Assembly (NCBI RefSeq): GCF_001894785.1
Contig: NZ_BCWW01000012.1
Coordinates: 124,001-188,000 of the forward strand
Direction: 5' to 3'
DNA length: 64,000 nt
From: Rhodococcoides fascians NBRC 12155 = LMG 3623
GTDB taxonomy: Bacteria; Actinomycetota; Actinomycetes; Mycobacteriales; Mycobacteriaceae
In this document: in pieces, positions 42,912-49,918 of the stretch
Layout of the letters: each line of letters opens with the position of its first letter
Numbering within the stretch: the stretch's first letter is position 1
Made by a program: the position numbers and the translations under genes
The notes under the pieces: model-generated
What the model was told of the DNA's origin: nothing
Database searches by the model: none
The model's input: the letters and a program-made list of their open reading frames with translations, nothing else

Positions 42912-43264
42912 CGAGCCTCGTCACCCTCCGTCACTTCCACGCAGGCCCCCGCCAGCCGTATCCCACAACGCCGCCGTAGAGCACCAGCTCCGGCGGTGTT
43001 CTGCTTACCCGTCACATTTGGTTTGTCGGAGTCGTCTCCGGAATCGGTCGTACGTCCCATATGAAAGCAGAATTGGCCACGAGCCTCTTTCTTTTACCGA
43101 CATTGGTAATTCGATATTCGGCACTGCTGGACGTCAGGGTAAAATCCTATGTAAACGTCTGCACTGCAACGAATTAGACGAATTATGACCACCTCCATCT
43201 ATGGAAAAGTCGAGTGCATTGATATAGAATTGAGGGCACCGAAACAATTCTTCAGGAGCTATTC
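42912..43264. other. AT-rich intergenic region
   Basis: A 353-bp gap. The first part has a GC hairpin, CCGCCG...CGGCGG (near 42969-42996). The part 43010-43260 is markedly AT-richer than its surroundings, with TATAGAAT near 43224, a likely promoter for the redoxin gene. It could also be recently acquired or an origin-like region; no iterons were seen. Confidence 0.45.
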
Positions 43265-43501
43265 ATGTCGATCACCGTGTACACGAAGCCGGAATGCAAC
43301 AGCTGTGATCAAACGAAGCGGCGGCTGGACAAGCGCGGCATCGAATACGAGACCGTCGACGTCACCGAAGACGATGCGGCCCGCGACTTCGTCACCGATC
43401 GACTCGGCTACCGGCAGATGCCCGTCGTGTTCGTCGACGAGAACACCCACTGGAGCGGCTTCCGTATCGACGCACTCGACAAGCTCACCGCCGCCGTCTG
43501 A
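43265..43501 (+). CDS. NrdH-like glutaredoxin
   Basis: A 78-residue thioredoxin-fold redoxin. The CxxC motif is CNSC (residues 11-14) in VYTKPECNSCDQTKRRLDKR, followed by MPVVFVDENTHWSGFRIDAL with the cis-Pro and the WSGFR-type end typical of NrdH. NrdH gives electrons to class Ib ribonucleotide reductase. ATG follows AGGAG. No nrdE/F gene is nearby. Confidence 0.85.
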   Translation: MSITVYTKPECNSCDQTKRRLDKRGIEYETVDVTEDDAARDFVTDRLGYRQMPVVFVDENTHWSGFRIDALDKLTAAV

Positions 43502-43551
43502 CCGATCGCCTCTGCCCTGCTCGAACCTGCCCGCGAAACGAGCCTATTTCG

Positions 43552-44151
43552 ATGACGCCTCTGAGTGCAGTTCCCTCACCCGCCGACGAACCCGCTCGTA
43601 TCCCTGTGCGGGGCCTGGTGTCCGTGGACGACGATGTCGCTGCCGTCGACGACTGGAGCGCAGCCCATCGACCCGCCACCGACCCCGAGGCGCTGCTGCT
43701 GTGCGCCCTGATGTGGAGCGCACACACCGGGGGAGTGTCCACCGAGGACCAGCGGATCACCGCGACCGTGACCGCCGATGACTTCGACGGTGTCGCCTAC
43801 CGGCGAATATTCGTCGTGATCGCAGGTCTCGTCGCGGCCGGCGAACCGTACGACCCGGCGAGCGTCACCGCAGCCTTCATGCGATCCGGATCCAGCGGAG
43901 CGAAGGACGCGCCCCTGCTCCGCAGCTTGAACGAGGTCATCACCGCCGGAGCGGACGGCTTCACCGCCGTCCACTACGCCGACATCGTGCTCTCCCAGGC
44001 ATACCGGCGCAGTTACCGGACCGTGGCAGCGTCGATCGTCCAGGCCGCCGAGGAGCTGCCGGAGGAATACCTGTTCGAGCACATGGTCGAGTACGGGCGC
44101 GCTCAACGTGCACTGTGGCAGCGGCTCAACACTTTTCGCGGAAGGCGGTGA
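43552..44151 (+). CDS. DnaB-helicase N-terminal-domain-like protein
   Basis: A 199-residue protein with the DnaB-N type arrangement: PATDPEALLLCALMWS (about residues 41-56), FDGVAYRRIFVVIAGLVAAGEPYDPASVTAAFMRSG (about 78-112, split here in two parts), and a helical end. There is no helicase ATPase domain. Plasmids often carry such stand-alone domains, perhaps to load or block the replicative helicase. Function is inferred. Confidence 0.65.
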   Translation: MTPLSAVPSPADEPARIPVRGLVSVDDDVAAVDDWSAAHRPATDPEALLLCALMWSAHTGGVSTEDQRITATVTADDFDGVAYRRIFVVIAGLVAAGEPYDPASVTAAFMRSGSSGAKDAPLLRSLNEVITAGADGFTAVHYADIVLSQAYRRSYRTVAASIVQAAEELPEEYLFEHMVEYGRAQRALWQRLNTFRGRR

Positions 44152-44153
44152 CC

Positions 44154-44453
44154 ATGACCGACGCAACCATCGACACGGTCCAGAGGGATCACCCCGTATC
44201 GAACCAGTCGTCAACATATCTTGACGACTGGGCCGAGAAGGGGAGCCCGATGCCCGAGCCCTCGATCACGACCGATGCCGCCCTCTCACCGGCTGCGGAC
44301 TACCTCGTGTGGTGCACGGACGTCGGTGCCGATCCCTTCGACGTCGAGGCGCTCCAAGAATGGGACTACCTCCGCGCCGACGAGATGACCGAAGCCGAGC
44401 AACGCACCATGACCGCATGGGCCGTCCGGCTCGACCTCTACAGCGCAGCCTGA
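44154..44453 (+). CDS. Small acidic protein with internal palindrome
   Basis: A 99-residue protein starting 2 bp after the previous stop. It contains palindrome site D (44209-44226) in its first third. An alternative ATG at 44250 has a strong AAGGGGAG site; from there the protein is 67 residues (MPEPSITTDAAL...), and the palindrome would lie in its promoter region. The C-terminal part is acidic and helical. No family was recognised. Confidence 0.55.
   Translation: MTDATIDTVQRDHPVSNQSSTYLDDWAEKGSPMPEPSITTDAALSPAADYLVWCTDVGADPFDVEALQEWDYLRADEMTEAEQRTMTAWAVRLDLYSAA
44209..44226. promoter_or_regulatory. 18-bp palindrome site D (one mismatch)
   Basis: CGTCAACATATCTTGACG, one base off the palindrome of sites A and B, 23 bp before the alternative ATG at 44250. 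Confidence 0.65.
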
Positions 44454-44487
44454 GCCTCGCCCAGACCCCGGCGACGGCCCTCCGCTC

Positions 44488-44537
44488 AACGACAAGAAGG
44501 CACCCACACACGATCGTGCGGGTGCCTTCTTGTCGTT
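44488..44537. terminator. Perfect 18-bp-stem bidirectional terminator
   Basis: AACGACAAGAAGGCACCC (44488-44505) and its exact complement (44520-44537) with a 14-bp loop. The T-rich right arm ends the plus-strand operon, and the A-rich left arm serves the minus-strand genes beyond. Confidence 0.8.
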
Positions 44538-44573
44538 GTGATTCGCTGGATCTCCAGCCGTGCGGTGTGGTCG

Positions 44574-44879
44574 CTACCGATCACACACGTCGACGTCTCC
44601 GTCCCAGTCGATCTCGTAGTCCACGAAATACGGGGCGTCGTCCATGCCGCTGCTCTCGAACATCGGGTACGCCCCCTTCTGCTGATCGGTTTGCAGCACC
44701 GCGATGTGAATCTCGTCCGCCGACATCCGAATCTGCCGTAGCTCCCCGGTCATCGCAGTGTCGGTCCACCGCAGTGGCATGAACGTCACCTGGCAGCCGA
44801 TGTCGCCGCCGTGCAGGCGATGTGCGGGCTTGGTCTCGCTCTGTGGTTCGGTCAGCAACCGGTGCCGCCCGTAGCCCAT
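44574..44879 (-). CDS. Unknown acidic protein
   Basis: A 101-residue protein with a beta-rich middle (IGCQVTFMPLRWTDTA, QIRMSADEIHIAVLQT) and an acidic end (VDYEIDWDGDVDVCD). It is the last gene of the minus-strand block and starts 9 bp after the previous stop. No family was recognised. Confidence 0.5.
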   Translation of the reverse strand: MGYGRHRLLTEPQSETKPAHRLHGGDIGCQVTFMPLRWTDTAMTGELRQIRMSADEIHIAVLQTDQQKGAYPMFESSGMDDAPYFVDYEIDWDGDVDVCDR

Positions 44880-44888
44880 GTTCGGTGC

Positions 44889-45815
44889 TCACCCGAGTCC
44901 GTGATCGACCACGCGCGATGTCGCTGCGGTATGCGTCGCGGGCGGTGGTGTGCGCAGCACGGACGAGTCCACTCGCGCCGATCCCGTCGAGCGCGCAGGC
45001 GGGGGAGTGACCAACCCACGCGGCCGCGTCGACGCGGCGTCGACCATGTTCGACGCGCCTGCCGCTGGTACCGCCGCGGTGCTCTCGCGTGCGGCCGGCG
45101 TCGACCGCGCCCGCAGCTCGTCGAGGTCGGCGGCGAGTGCGGTGATGTGTTCGGCGTCGGCGACCGGGTCGAGGACGGAGATGTTCGCGCGCAGGTTCCG
45201 CACTTGTGTGAATCGCTCGACGGCGATGCGGTCGGTGTCGGAGACGTCCGCTTCGTGGGTCACGCGGAGCACTGTGTCGTTGCGCATCGGTTCGATGGTG
45301 CCGCCGAGATCGGCCGCGAGTTGCTCGGCGATCCGGTGCGCGTCATCTGGGGTGTACGCGCCGACCTCGGTGCGCGAGTTGGGGATCGGGCCGGGCCGGG
45401 TGGAGTACACCTGCACGTCGAGAACCGCGACAGCGTCCGGACCGTCGACCGCCGAATCGGGAAGCGGCGGTGATGCTTCGACGACAGCGGCAACGGCGGC
45501 GGTGACGTTGCGGGGTGCGGGGATGACGGTGCGCAGGACACCGTTCTTGTAGTCCGGGAGTGCGGTGAGGTCGGCGGCGAGCTCGCCGGGGCTGCCGATG
45601 AACTCGACATCACGGCGTGAGGTTCCCTCGGCGACTGCGTCGATGACGACGGAGACGGTGTCGAACTCGTAGGTGTCTGCCAGTGCGGCTGCCTGGGTGA
45701 GCGCGAACTGTCCTGCGGAGCGGGAGGTGTAGAACGAGCCGCGAGCGTGTACGAAACCGGGGTCGCCGTGCTGATCGATGGAGGCTACTTCGACGTTGAA
45801 TCCGGGCTGTGTCAT
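44889..45815 (-). CDS. Unknown protein of the transfer-linked block
   Basis: A 308-residue protein. The first half has alternating strands and helices (TVSVVIDAVAEGTSRRDVEF), with a repeated DxYSTRPG-like turn; the C-terminal 70 residues are Ala/Pro/Thr-rich and probably unfolded. ATG 45815 follows an AAGGA site. It may have a nucleic-acid role, but nothing specific was recognised. Confidence 0.5.
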   Translation of the reverse strand: MTQPGFNVEVASIDQHGDPGFVHARGSFYTSRSAGQFALTQAAALADTYEFDTVSVVIDAVAEGTSRRDVEFIGSPGELAADLTALPDYKNGVLRTVIPAPRNVTAAVAAVVEASPPLPDSAVDGPDAVAVLDVQVYSTRPGPIPNSRTEVGAYTPDDAHRIAEQLAADLGGTIEPMRNDTVLRVTHEADVSDTDRIAVERFTQVRNLRANISVLDPVADAEHITALAADLDELRARSTPAARESTAAVPAAGASNMVDAASTRPRGLVTPPPARSTGSARVDSSVLRTPPPATHTAATSRVVDHGLG

Positions 45816-45933
45816 GGTCTGTGGTCCTTCTGATGATGTGGGTGCGCTGTACGCGAGACAAGGTGTCGAGGCGCGCACGTGGCAGGGGAGTTTGCGACGA
45901 GTACCGGTCGCAGGTGGCGCGAAAGCGGAAGTG

Positions 45934-46371
45934 TCAGTGCGTGTCTGCAGGCGAGGACTGCTGTTCGGACGGCGTACCGGGTGTCGTCGACGAGGCGTCG
46001 TCGGGTCGGCGATCGGGGCCGGTGGTGTTCTCGGCACCGACGCGGCGGCGCGGCGTACCGCGACCGGTCGTCCGCTTGGACGTCTTCGATGGCTTCTTGC
46101 TCACCGGTGCTGGTGCGGGCAGCGGCAGGGCGGTGAGTTCGGCGGCCGTCCATCCGGCCTCGATCGCTTCCTTGTAGGCGGCGGCGTGCTCAGTGTTCGC
46201 CCGCTCGGCCGCGCGGGTCGCTTCGGCGACTTTCTCGCGTGCATCGGCGGCGGCTTGGGCGGCGTCGAAGAGCGACTCGATGTATTTGGTGCGGTTCTCG
46301 ATCGCGGCGCGGGCGTGGGCCAGTGCGGTGTCTTTGTCGACAGCAGGGGAGACAGAGGCAGAGATGGACAT
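45934..46371 (-). CDS. Coiled-coil protein with basic tail
   Basis: A 145-residue protein. Residues 20-75 are a long charged helix (AHARAAIENRTKYIESLFDA and on), probably coiled coil; the tail is rich in Lys, Arg, Pro and Thr and may bind DNA. ATG 46371 was chosen for good fit with the helix start. No family was recognised. Confidence 0.5.
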   Translation of the reverse strand: MSISASVSPAVDKDTALAHARAAIENRTKYIESLFDAAQAAADAREKVAEATRAAERANTEHAAAYKEAIEAGWTAAELTALPLPAPAPVSKKPSKTSKRTTGRGTPRRRVGAENTTGPDRRPDDASSTTPGTPSEQQSSPADTH

Positions 46372-46534
46372 CGGAGTGAGGGCCTTTCGGATTCGGTGCG
46401 CGGATATCCCCACCGGACAGGCACCGATCGTTCACACAAACCTGCACAGCGGTGAACGCAGTGCAGGGGTGGATCGGTACGGGTGGGGCGCGCTCGAACG
46501 TGACCCTCATCGACGTTCGAACTTGCAGCCCAGT

Positions 46535-47050
46535 CTAAGGCATCGTCGGCGGCGGTGTATTCCGCAACAGGGCCTGATCCCGCTTGAAGCTCGCGTACGT
46601 CGCTCCAAGTACCAGCAGAGCTGCAACGGCCAGCCCTATGACCGCAAACACGATGTCAGTGTTGCTTTGCGGTGGCGGCGGGTTGGTTTGTCCGCCCATA
46701 GAGATCCCGTCTTTGTAGCGGTTCCACAGCACCAGCACCACGGTCGAAGCCACGACCGTGAAGCCACCCGCCAAGACAGCACTCCGGTTGTCGAGGAACT
46801 GCGACCATATGACTTCGCGCCACTTCTTGCCTGCGGCGACTGTGGACTTGTCGAGCCGCCTCAATTCCAGCTCAATCGCTCTTTTGATGGCCCCGGAGTT
46901 CTCGAGATTCTCGTCCAGCGCGGCCTCGATCTCGACAAGTGCTTTCAGGTTCTCGTGTGGTGTCTTGCGCGCGAGACGCCACGCGACCCAGCCGGAGAAC
47001 AGCCCGAGGAACACGGGCGTCAACGTACTGAAGATCCCCAGCCACCCCAT
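46535..47050 (-). CDS. Three-helix membrane protein, unknown
   Basis: A 171-residue membrane protein with helices at about residues 2-22, 87-105 and 127-148, and a charged helical loop in between (NLKALVEIEAALDENLENSG). It belongs to the minus-strand block of membrane proteins. No family was recognised. Confidence 0.55.
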   Translation of the reverse strand: MGWLGIFSTLTPVFLGLFSGWVAWRLARKTPHENLKALVEIEAALDENLENSGAIKRAIELELRRLDKSTVAAGKKWREVIWSQFLDNRSAVLAGGFTVVASTVVLVLWNRYKDGISMGGQTNPPPPQSNTDIVFAVIGLAVAALLVLGATYASFKRDQALLRNTPPPTMP

Positions 47051-47091
47051 GACACAGATGATGCCACAAACAAAAGTCTGCGCGGTTGAAG

Positions 47092-47427
47092 TCAGTAGTA
47101 GTCGTTGCCGTATGGGTCGCGGTAGTACCCGCGTCGCGGCCGGCGGTCGGCGACTCCGCTGGCACCGCCGAGTGCGAACAACGGGACCATGAACAGCATG
47201 ACTGCTGTCACCGCGAGGATCGCTGCGATGACGGTGGAGAACACGACAGCGATCACGACGAGGAACGCGACGCCGCCGACGATGCGCAGGATGTTCGCGA
47301 TGAAGCCCTTCCATCCGGCGTCGGTCTCACCGAGGTACTGCACGTACCAGATCAAGAATCCGGCACCGGCAACAGCGAGCAAGGGGAAGAGTCCAACGTC
47401 GTCGGTGAAGAGCGAAGAGAGTGTCAT
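47092..47427 (-). CDS. Small membrane protein with tyrosine-rich tail
   Basis: A 111-residue protein with two or three helices (about residues 9-26, 42-60 and 62-82) and a polar end, RRGYYRDPYGNDYY. It may be a transfer-associated membrane component by position. No family was recognised. Confidence 0.55.
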   Translation of the reverse strand: MTLSSLFTDDVGLFPLLAVAGAGFLIWYVQYLGETDAGWKGFIANILRIVGGVAFLVVIAVVFSTVIAAILAVTAVMLFMVPLFALGGASGVADRRPRRGYYRDPYGNDYY

Positions 47428-47537
47428 CGGGGTCGGTCCTTTCGTGTGAGGACTGCGGCACCCGATCGGTGTGGCGGCCCTGGGGCTGATGGAGAGGTGT
47501 CTACTGCACAGCACCGACATGTTCGTCGGAGTGCGTT

Positions 47538-47942
47538 CTAGATGGTCGGTGGTTCCGGTGCGGTGAGCGCGGTGTCGATCAGGTCTGCGGCGTCGCGGAG
47601 TCCGAGTCCGGGGTTGCGTTGGCGCAGTGTCTTGATGGCGTCGATTCGGGTGGTCGTTGTCGCGACGGCGTGTGCGGCGTCGTCGGCGAACACGTCGAGT
47701 GGGCCGGTCCACTTTTCGTGGTCGGGTCGGTGGCGGGTTCGCCACTGATACACCGTCGTCGTCGCGTACACCACGACCGCGAAGATCCACACCGCTGCGA
47801 TGCTGACGTTCCACGACGAGGGATCGTCGACTGCGTCGGTGACGGTGTCGCGCCCGAGAAATATCAGCAACACCATCATCAGCAGTTGCGCACCCCAAGG
47901 GCGGCGGGTGAGGACCCGTCGATACCAGCGGGGTTCGGGCAT
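47538..47942 (-). CDS. Membrane protein with L7/L12-like C-terminal motif
   Basis: A 134-residue protein with two N-terminal helices (about residues 18-34 and 45-66). The C-terminal part reads RIDAIKTLRQRNPGLGLRDA followed by ADLID, closely resembling the C-terminal domain of ribosomal protein L7/L12 (IxVIKxVRxxTGLGLKEAKxLV). Similar membrane proteins with an L7/L12-like tail occur in actinobacteria; their role is unknown. Confidence 0.6.
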   Translation of the reverse strand: MPEPRWYRRVLTRRPWGAQLLMMVLLIFLGRDTVTDAVDDPSSWNVSIAAVWIFAVVVYATTTVYQWRTRHRPDHEKWTGPLDVFADDAAHAVATTTTRIDAIKTLRQRNPGLGLRDAADLIDTALTAPEPPTI

Positions 47943-47969
47943 GGTGTCACCTGCTTTCGTTGCGGTGGT

Positions 47970-48524
47970 CTAGAACAGGGTCGGTGGTGCTTGCGCGTCG
48001 AAGCTGTATCCGGCGAGTGCGGCGCGCAGTCGGTCGGCGTCGTAGCCGTCGCGCAGTGCATCGCGGATCGCCACGGCTCGTCCGTATCGTCCGCGTGGAT
48101 CGCCGCCTGCGGGCGTCGGTCCGATGTGGCGTCCGGTTGCAACGGCGTGTGCAAGGTTCGTCGATTGGGTGCCGCGCTTGAGGTGACCGTCATCGACTCG
48201 CACACACAAGGTTTCGTCGCAGTCGTGCTCGCCGACGATCCCGTCCCCGAGGTCGCCGTGCGCGAGCAACAGCGCGAACCGGTGCGCAGACAACGTTCGC
48301 GGTGTGTCGCCGTCGGTGAAGGTGAAGCGCCCGTACCCGTCTGGAAAGCTGACGGCCGATCGCCACAGCCAGCACGTCGGAGTGATGACCACTTTCGTCC
48401 AGAACCGTGCCACGGTCTTGGCGGTCAACGGTCCCTGCAACGGACGCCACGACCGACGAACCGACATCTCCGGTTCGACGACGGTGTCCCCGCCGAACAG
48501 TGCCAGTTGCGTCGTCGCGGTCAC
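47970..48524 (-). CDS. HNH-family endonuclease
   Basis: A 184-residue protein. TPTCWLWRSAVSFPDGYGRF (about residues 49-68), LSAHRFALLLAHGDL (about 78-92), and GEHDCDETLCVRVDDGHLKR (about 98-117) with a later QSTNLAHAV match the HNH/His-Me finger layout of phage-type homing-like nucleases. The conserved His and Asn residues are present. It probably nicks or cuts double-stranded DNA; a role in mobility or defence is inferred. It starts 2 bp after the preceding gene. Confidence 0.75.
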   Translation of the reverse strand: MTATTQLALFGGDTVVEPEMSVRRSWRPLQGPLTAKTVARFWTKVVITPTCWLWRSAVSFPDGYGRFTFTDGDTPRTLSAHRFALLLAHGDLGDGIVGEHDCDETLCVRVDDGHLKRGTQSTNLAHAVATGRHIGPTPAGGDPRGRYGRAVAIRDALRDGYDADRLRAALAGYSFDAQAPPTLF

Positions 48525-48526
48525 GG

Positions 48527-49345
48527 TCAGCGTCCCGATACGTGGTGACCGTCGGCGAGGTGTCGACGCCGCGCGTTCCGCAGCACAACGAACGCAACGG
48601 AGGACGCGTCGGCGAAGGTCGATGTCGTATTCGATCCTCCGGCCGCGAGTTGGATCGTCGGGGCGTGGAAGTCACGAAAACGCGCGTCGGGAACGGATGC
48701 TTGCGCGGGTTTCTCGTGTCCACCGAATCGGATGGCAGCTCGCTCCATGAACCCTCGGGTGTCGCGGAAGGAGATCGCGGGCAGCCACATTCTGGACCAC
48801 TGGACCGCCGACGCGTAGGCGAGTTCGGCGTTGATCATCACCGTTCCCAGGTGTGCCGATTGCATCGGAGTGAGTGCGGACGGAGTGACGCCGAGTTGGT
48901 GTCCGAGAGCGGTGCCGAACAAGTCGGTTGCGGTCGCGATGCCGATCTTGTCCGACACGCGGATGCGTGCGTTGTCGGTGTAGACCGCGTACGTCCCGTG
49001 ACTGTCGAAGTCAGGTTCGAGCCACACCAGCGCCGCGCTGCGTTGCACGACCGACGCGGGTTCGGCGATCGCAGTGCCCGTAGCGGCGGCGACAGGTGAT
49101 GCGAGGTGCGGGTGCACCAGTGCAACCCAGTCGGCGGCGGACTGACGCTGCGGGCCGAGTGTGAACTCCGCGTCCAGGCGTGCCGCGGTGTGCACGCGCA
49201 CCCGGCCGGTGTCGTCGACATGGATATGCGGAACGGTGCCGTCGCTGCTCCAGGCGAGCACGTTCGGATCCGTGTCCGGTGTGTGGGGAGCGGGGTAGCC
49301 CGCGTCGGTCAATGCCGCCACCAGTTCGCCGGTGTAGACGCTCAT
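48527..49345 (-). CDS. Unknown protein upstream of HNH gene
   Basis: A 272-residue protein of the minus-strand block. It has mixed alpha/beta character with VLAWSSDGTVPHIHVDDTGRV (split at HIHV) near residues 27-47 and an Ala-rich centre. Its start overlaps the stop of the upstream gene by 4 bp. No family was recognised. Confidence 0.5.
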   Translation of the reverse strand: MSVYTGELVAALTDAGYPAPHTPDTDPNVLAWSSDGTVPHIHVDDTGRVRVHTAARLDAEFTLGPQRQSAADWVALVHPHLASPVAAATGTAIAEPASVVQRSAALVWLEPDFDSHGTYAVYTDNARIRVSDKIGIATATDLFGTALGHQLGVTPSALTPMQSAHLGTVMINAELAYASAVQWSRMWLPAISFRDTRGFMERAAIRFGGHEKPAQASVPDARFRDFHAPTIQLAAGGSNTTSTFADASSVAFVVLRNARRRHLADGHHVSGR

Positions 49346-49713
49346 CTGTGTTCTCCGTTCGTGTCGTCGGCCGGTGCCGCGACGGTGTCCGGCGACGAGC
49401 CGGTGCCGGTGTCGGAGTCGTCCGAGGGATCGGTGTCGGCGGTGTCGCTGAGCAGGGCCAGAAGTTTGCGTGCTTCCCCGGTCGTGATCTGGGTCAGTGT
49501 CGCGGCGGCGGCGAGTGTTCCTTCGCGGGAACGGATGTCGTCGAGCGCCCGAGCCATCGCGAGTTTCGCGGCATCGATCTGCTCGGCGGCGGTGAAGAAC
49601 GCCGTCAACGACGCCATGTTCGCCGCGTCCCGGCGCTGACGATCCGCGAGCACCTTCTGTTGCGCCGCACGCGCCCGAGCACGCGCAGTCATCCGAGCCT
49701 GTGTCGACGCCAT
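49342..49713 (-). CDS. Small helical protein, first gene of minus block
   Basis: A 123-residue protein. Residues 1-75 are a charged amphipathic helix region (ARARAAQQKVLADRQRRDAA), and the tail is acidic with Thr, Asp and Ser. ATG 49713 is the most upstream good start and faces the relaxase gene across a 205-bp gap. It could bind near oriT as relaxosome accessory proteins do, but this is position-based. Confidence 0.5.
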   Translation of the reverse strand: MASTQARMTARARARAAQQKVLADRQRRDAANMASLTAFFTAAEQIDAAKLAMARALDDIRSREGTLAAAATLTQITTGEARKLLALLSDTADTDPSDDSDTGTGSSPDTVAAPADDTNGEHR

Positions 49714-49918
49714 GCGGCCAACCATAGCCCCAGACCCCGACAATCTCACAGATCCTGACACAACCTCCCGCCACATCACCGATCGACCACCACCGAAACC
49801 CCAGTTCATCGACCCAATCCCACCCGCCACGATTTACCGGTCCAAAGCCAAAGCCAACCCACACACCTCATGCACTATGGAGCTACTCGCGTTTTCGCTG
49901 GTACAGTCCGTGCTTGTG
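49714..49918. other. Divergent gap upstream of relaxase, oriT candidate
   Basis: A 205-bp divergent region. It has C-rich blocks and the repeated CCAAAGCCAAAGCCAA near 49841-49858. Relaxase genes often lie next to oriT, so the nic site may be here. No clear inverted repeat or known nic sequence was found. Confidence 0.35.
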
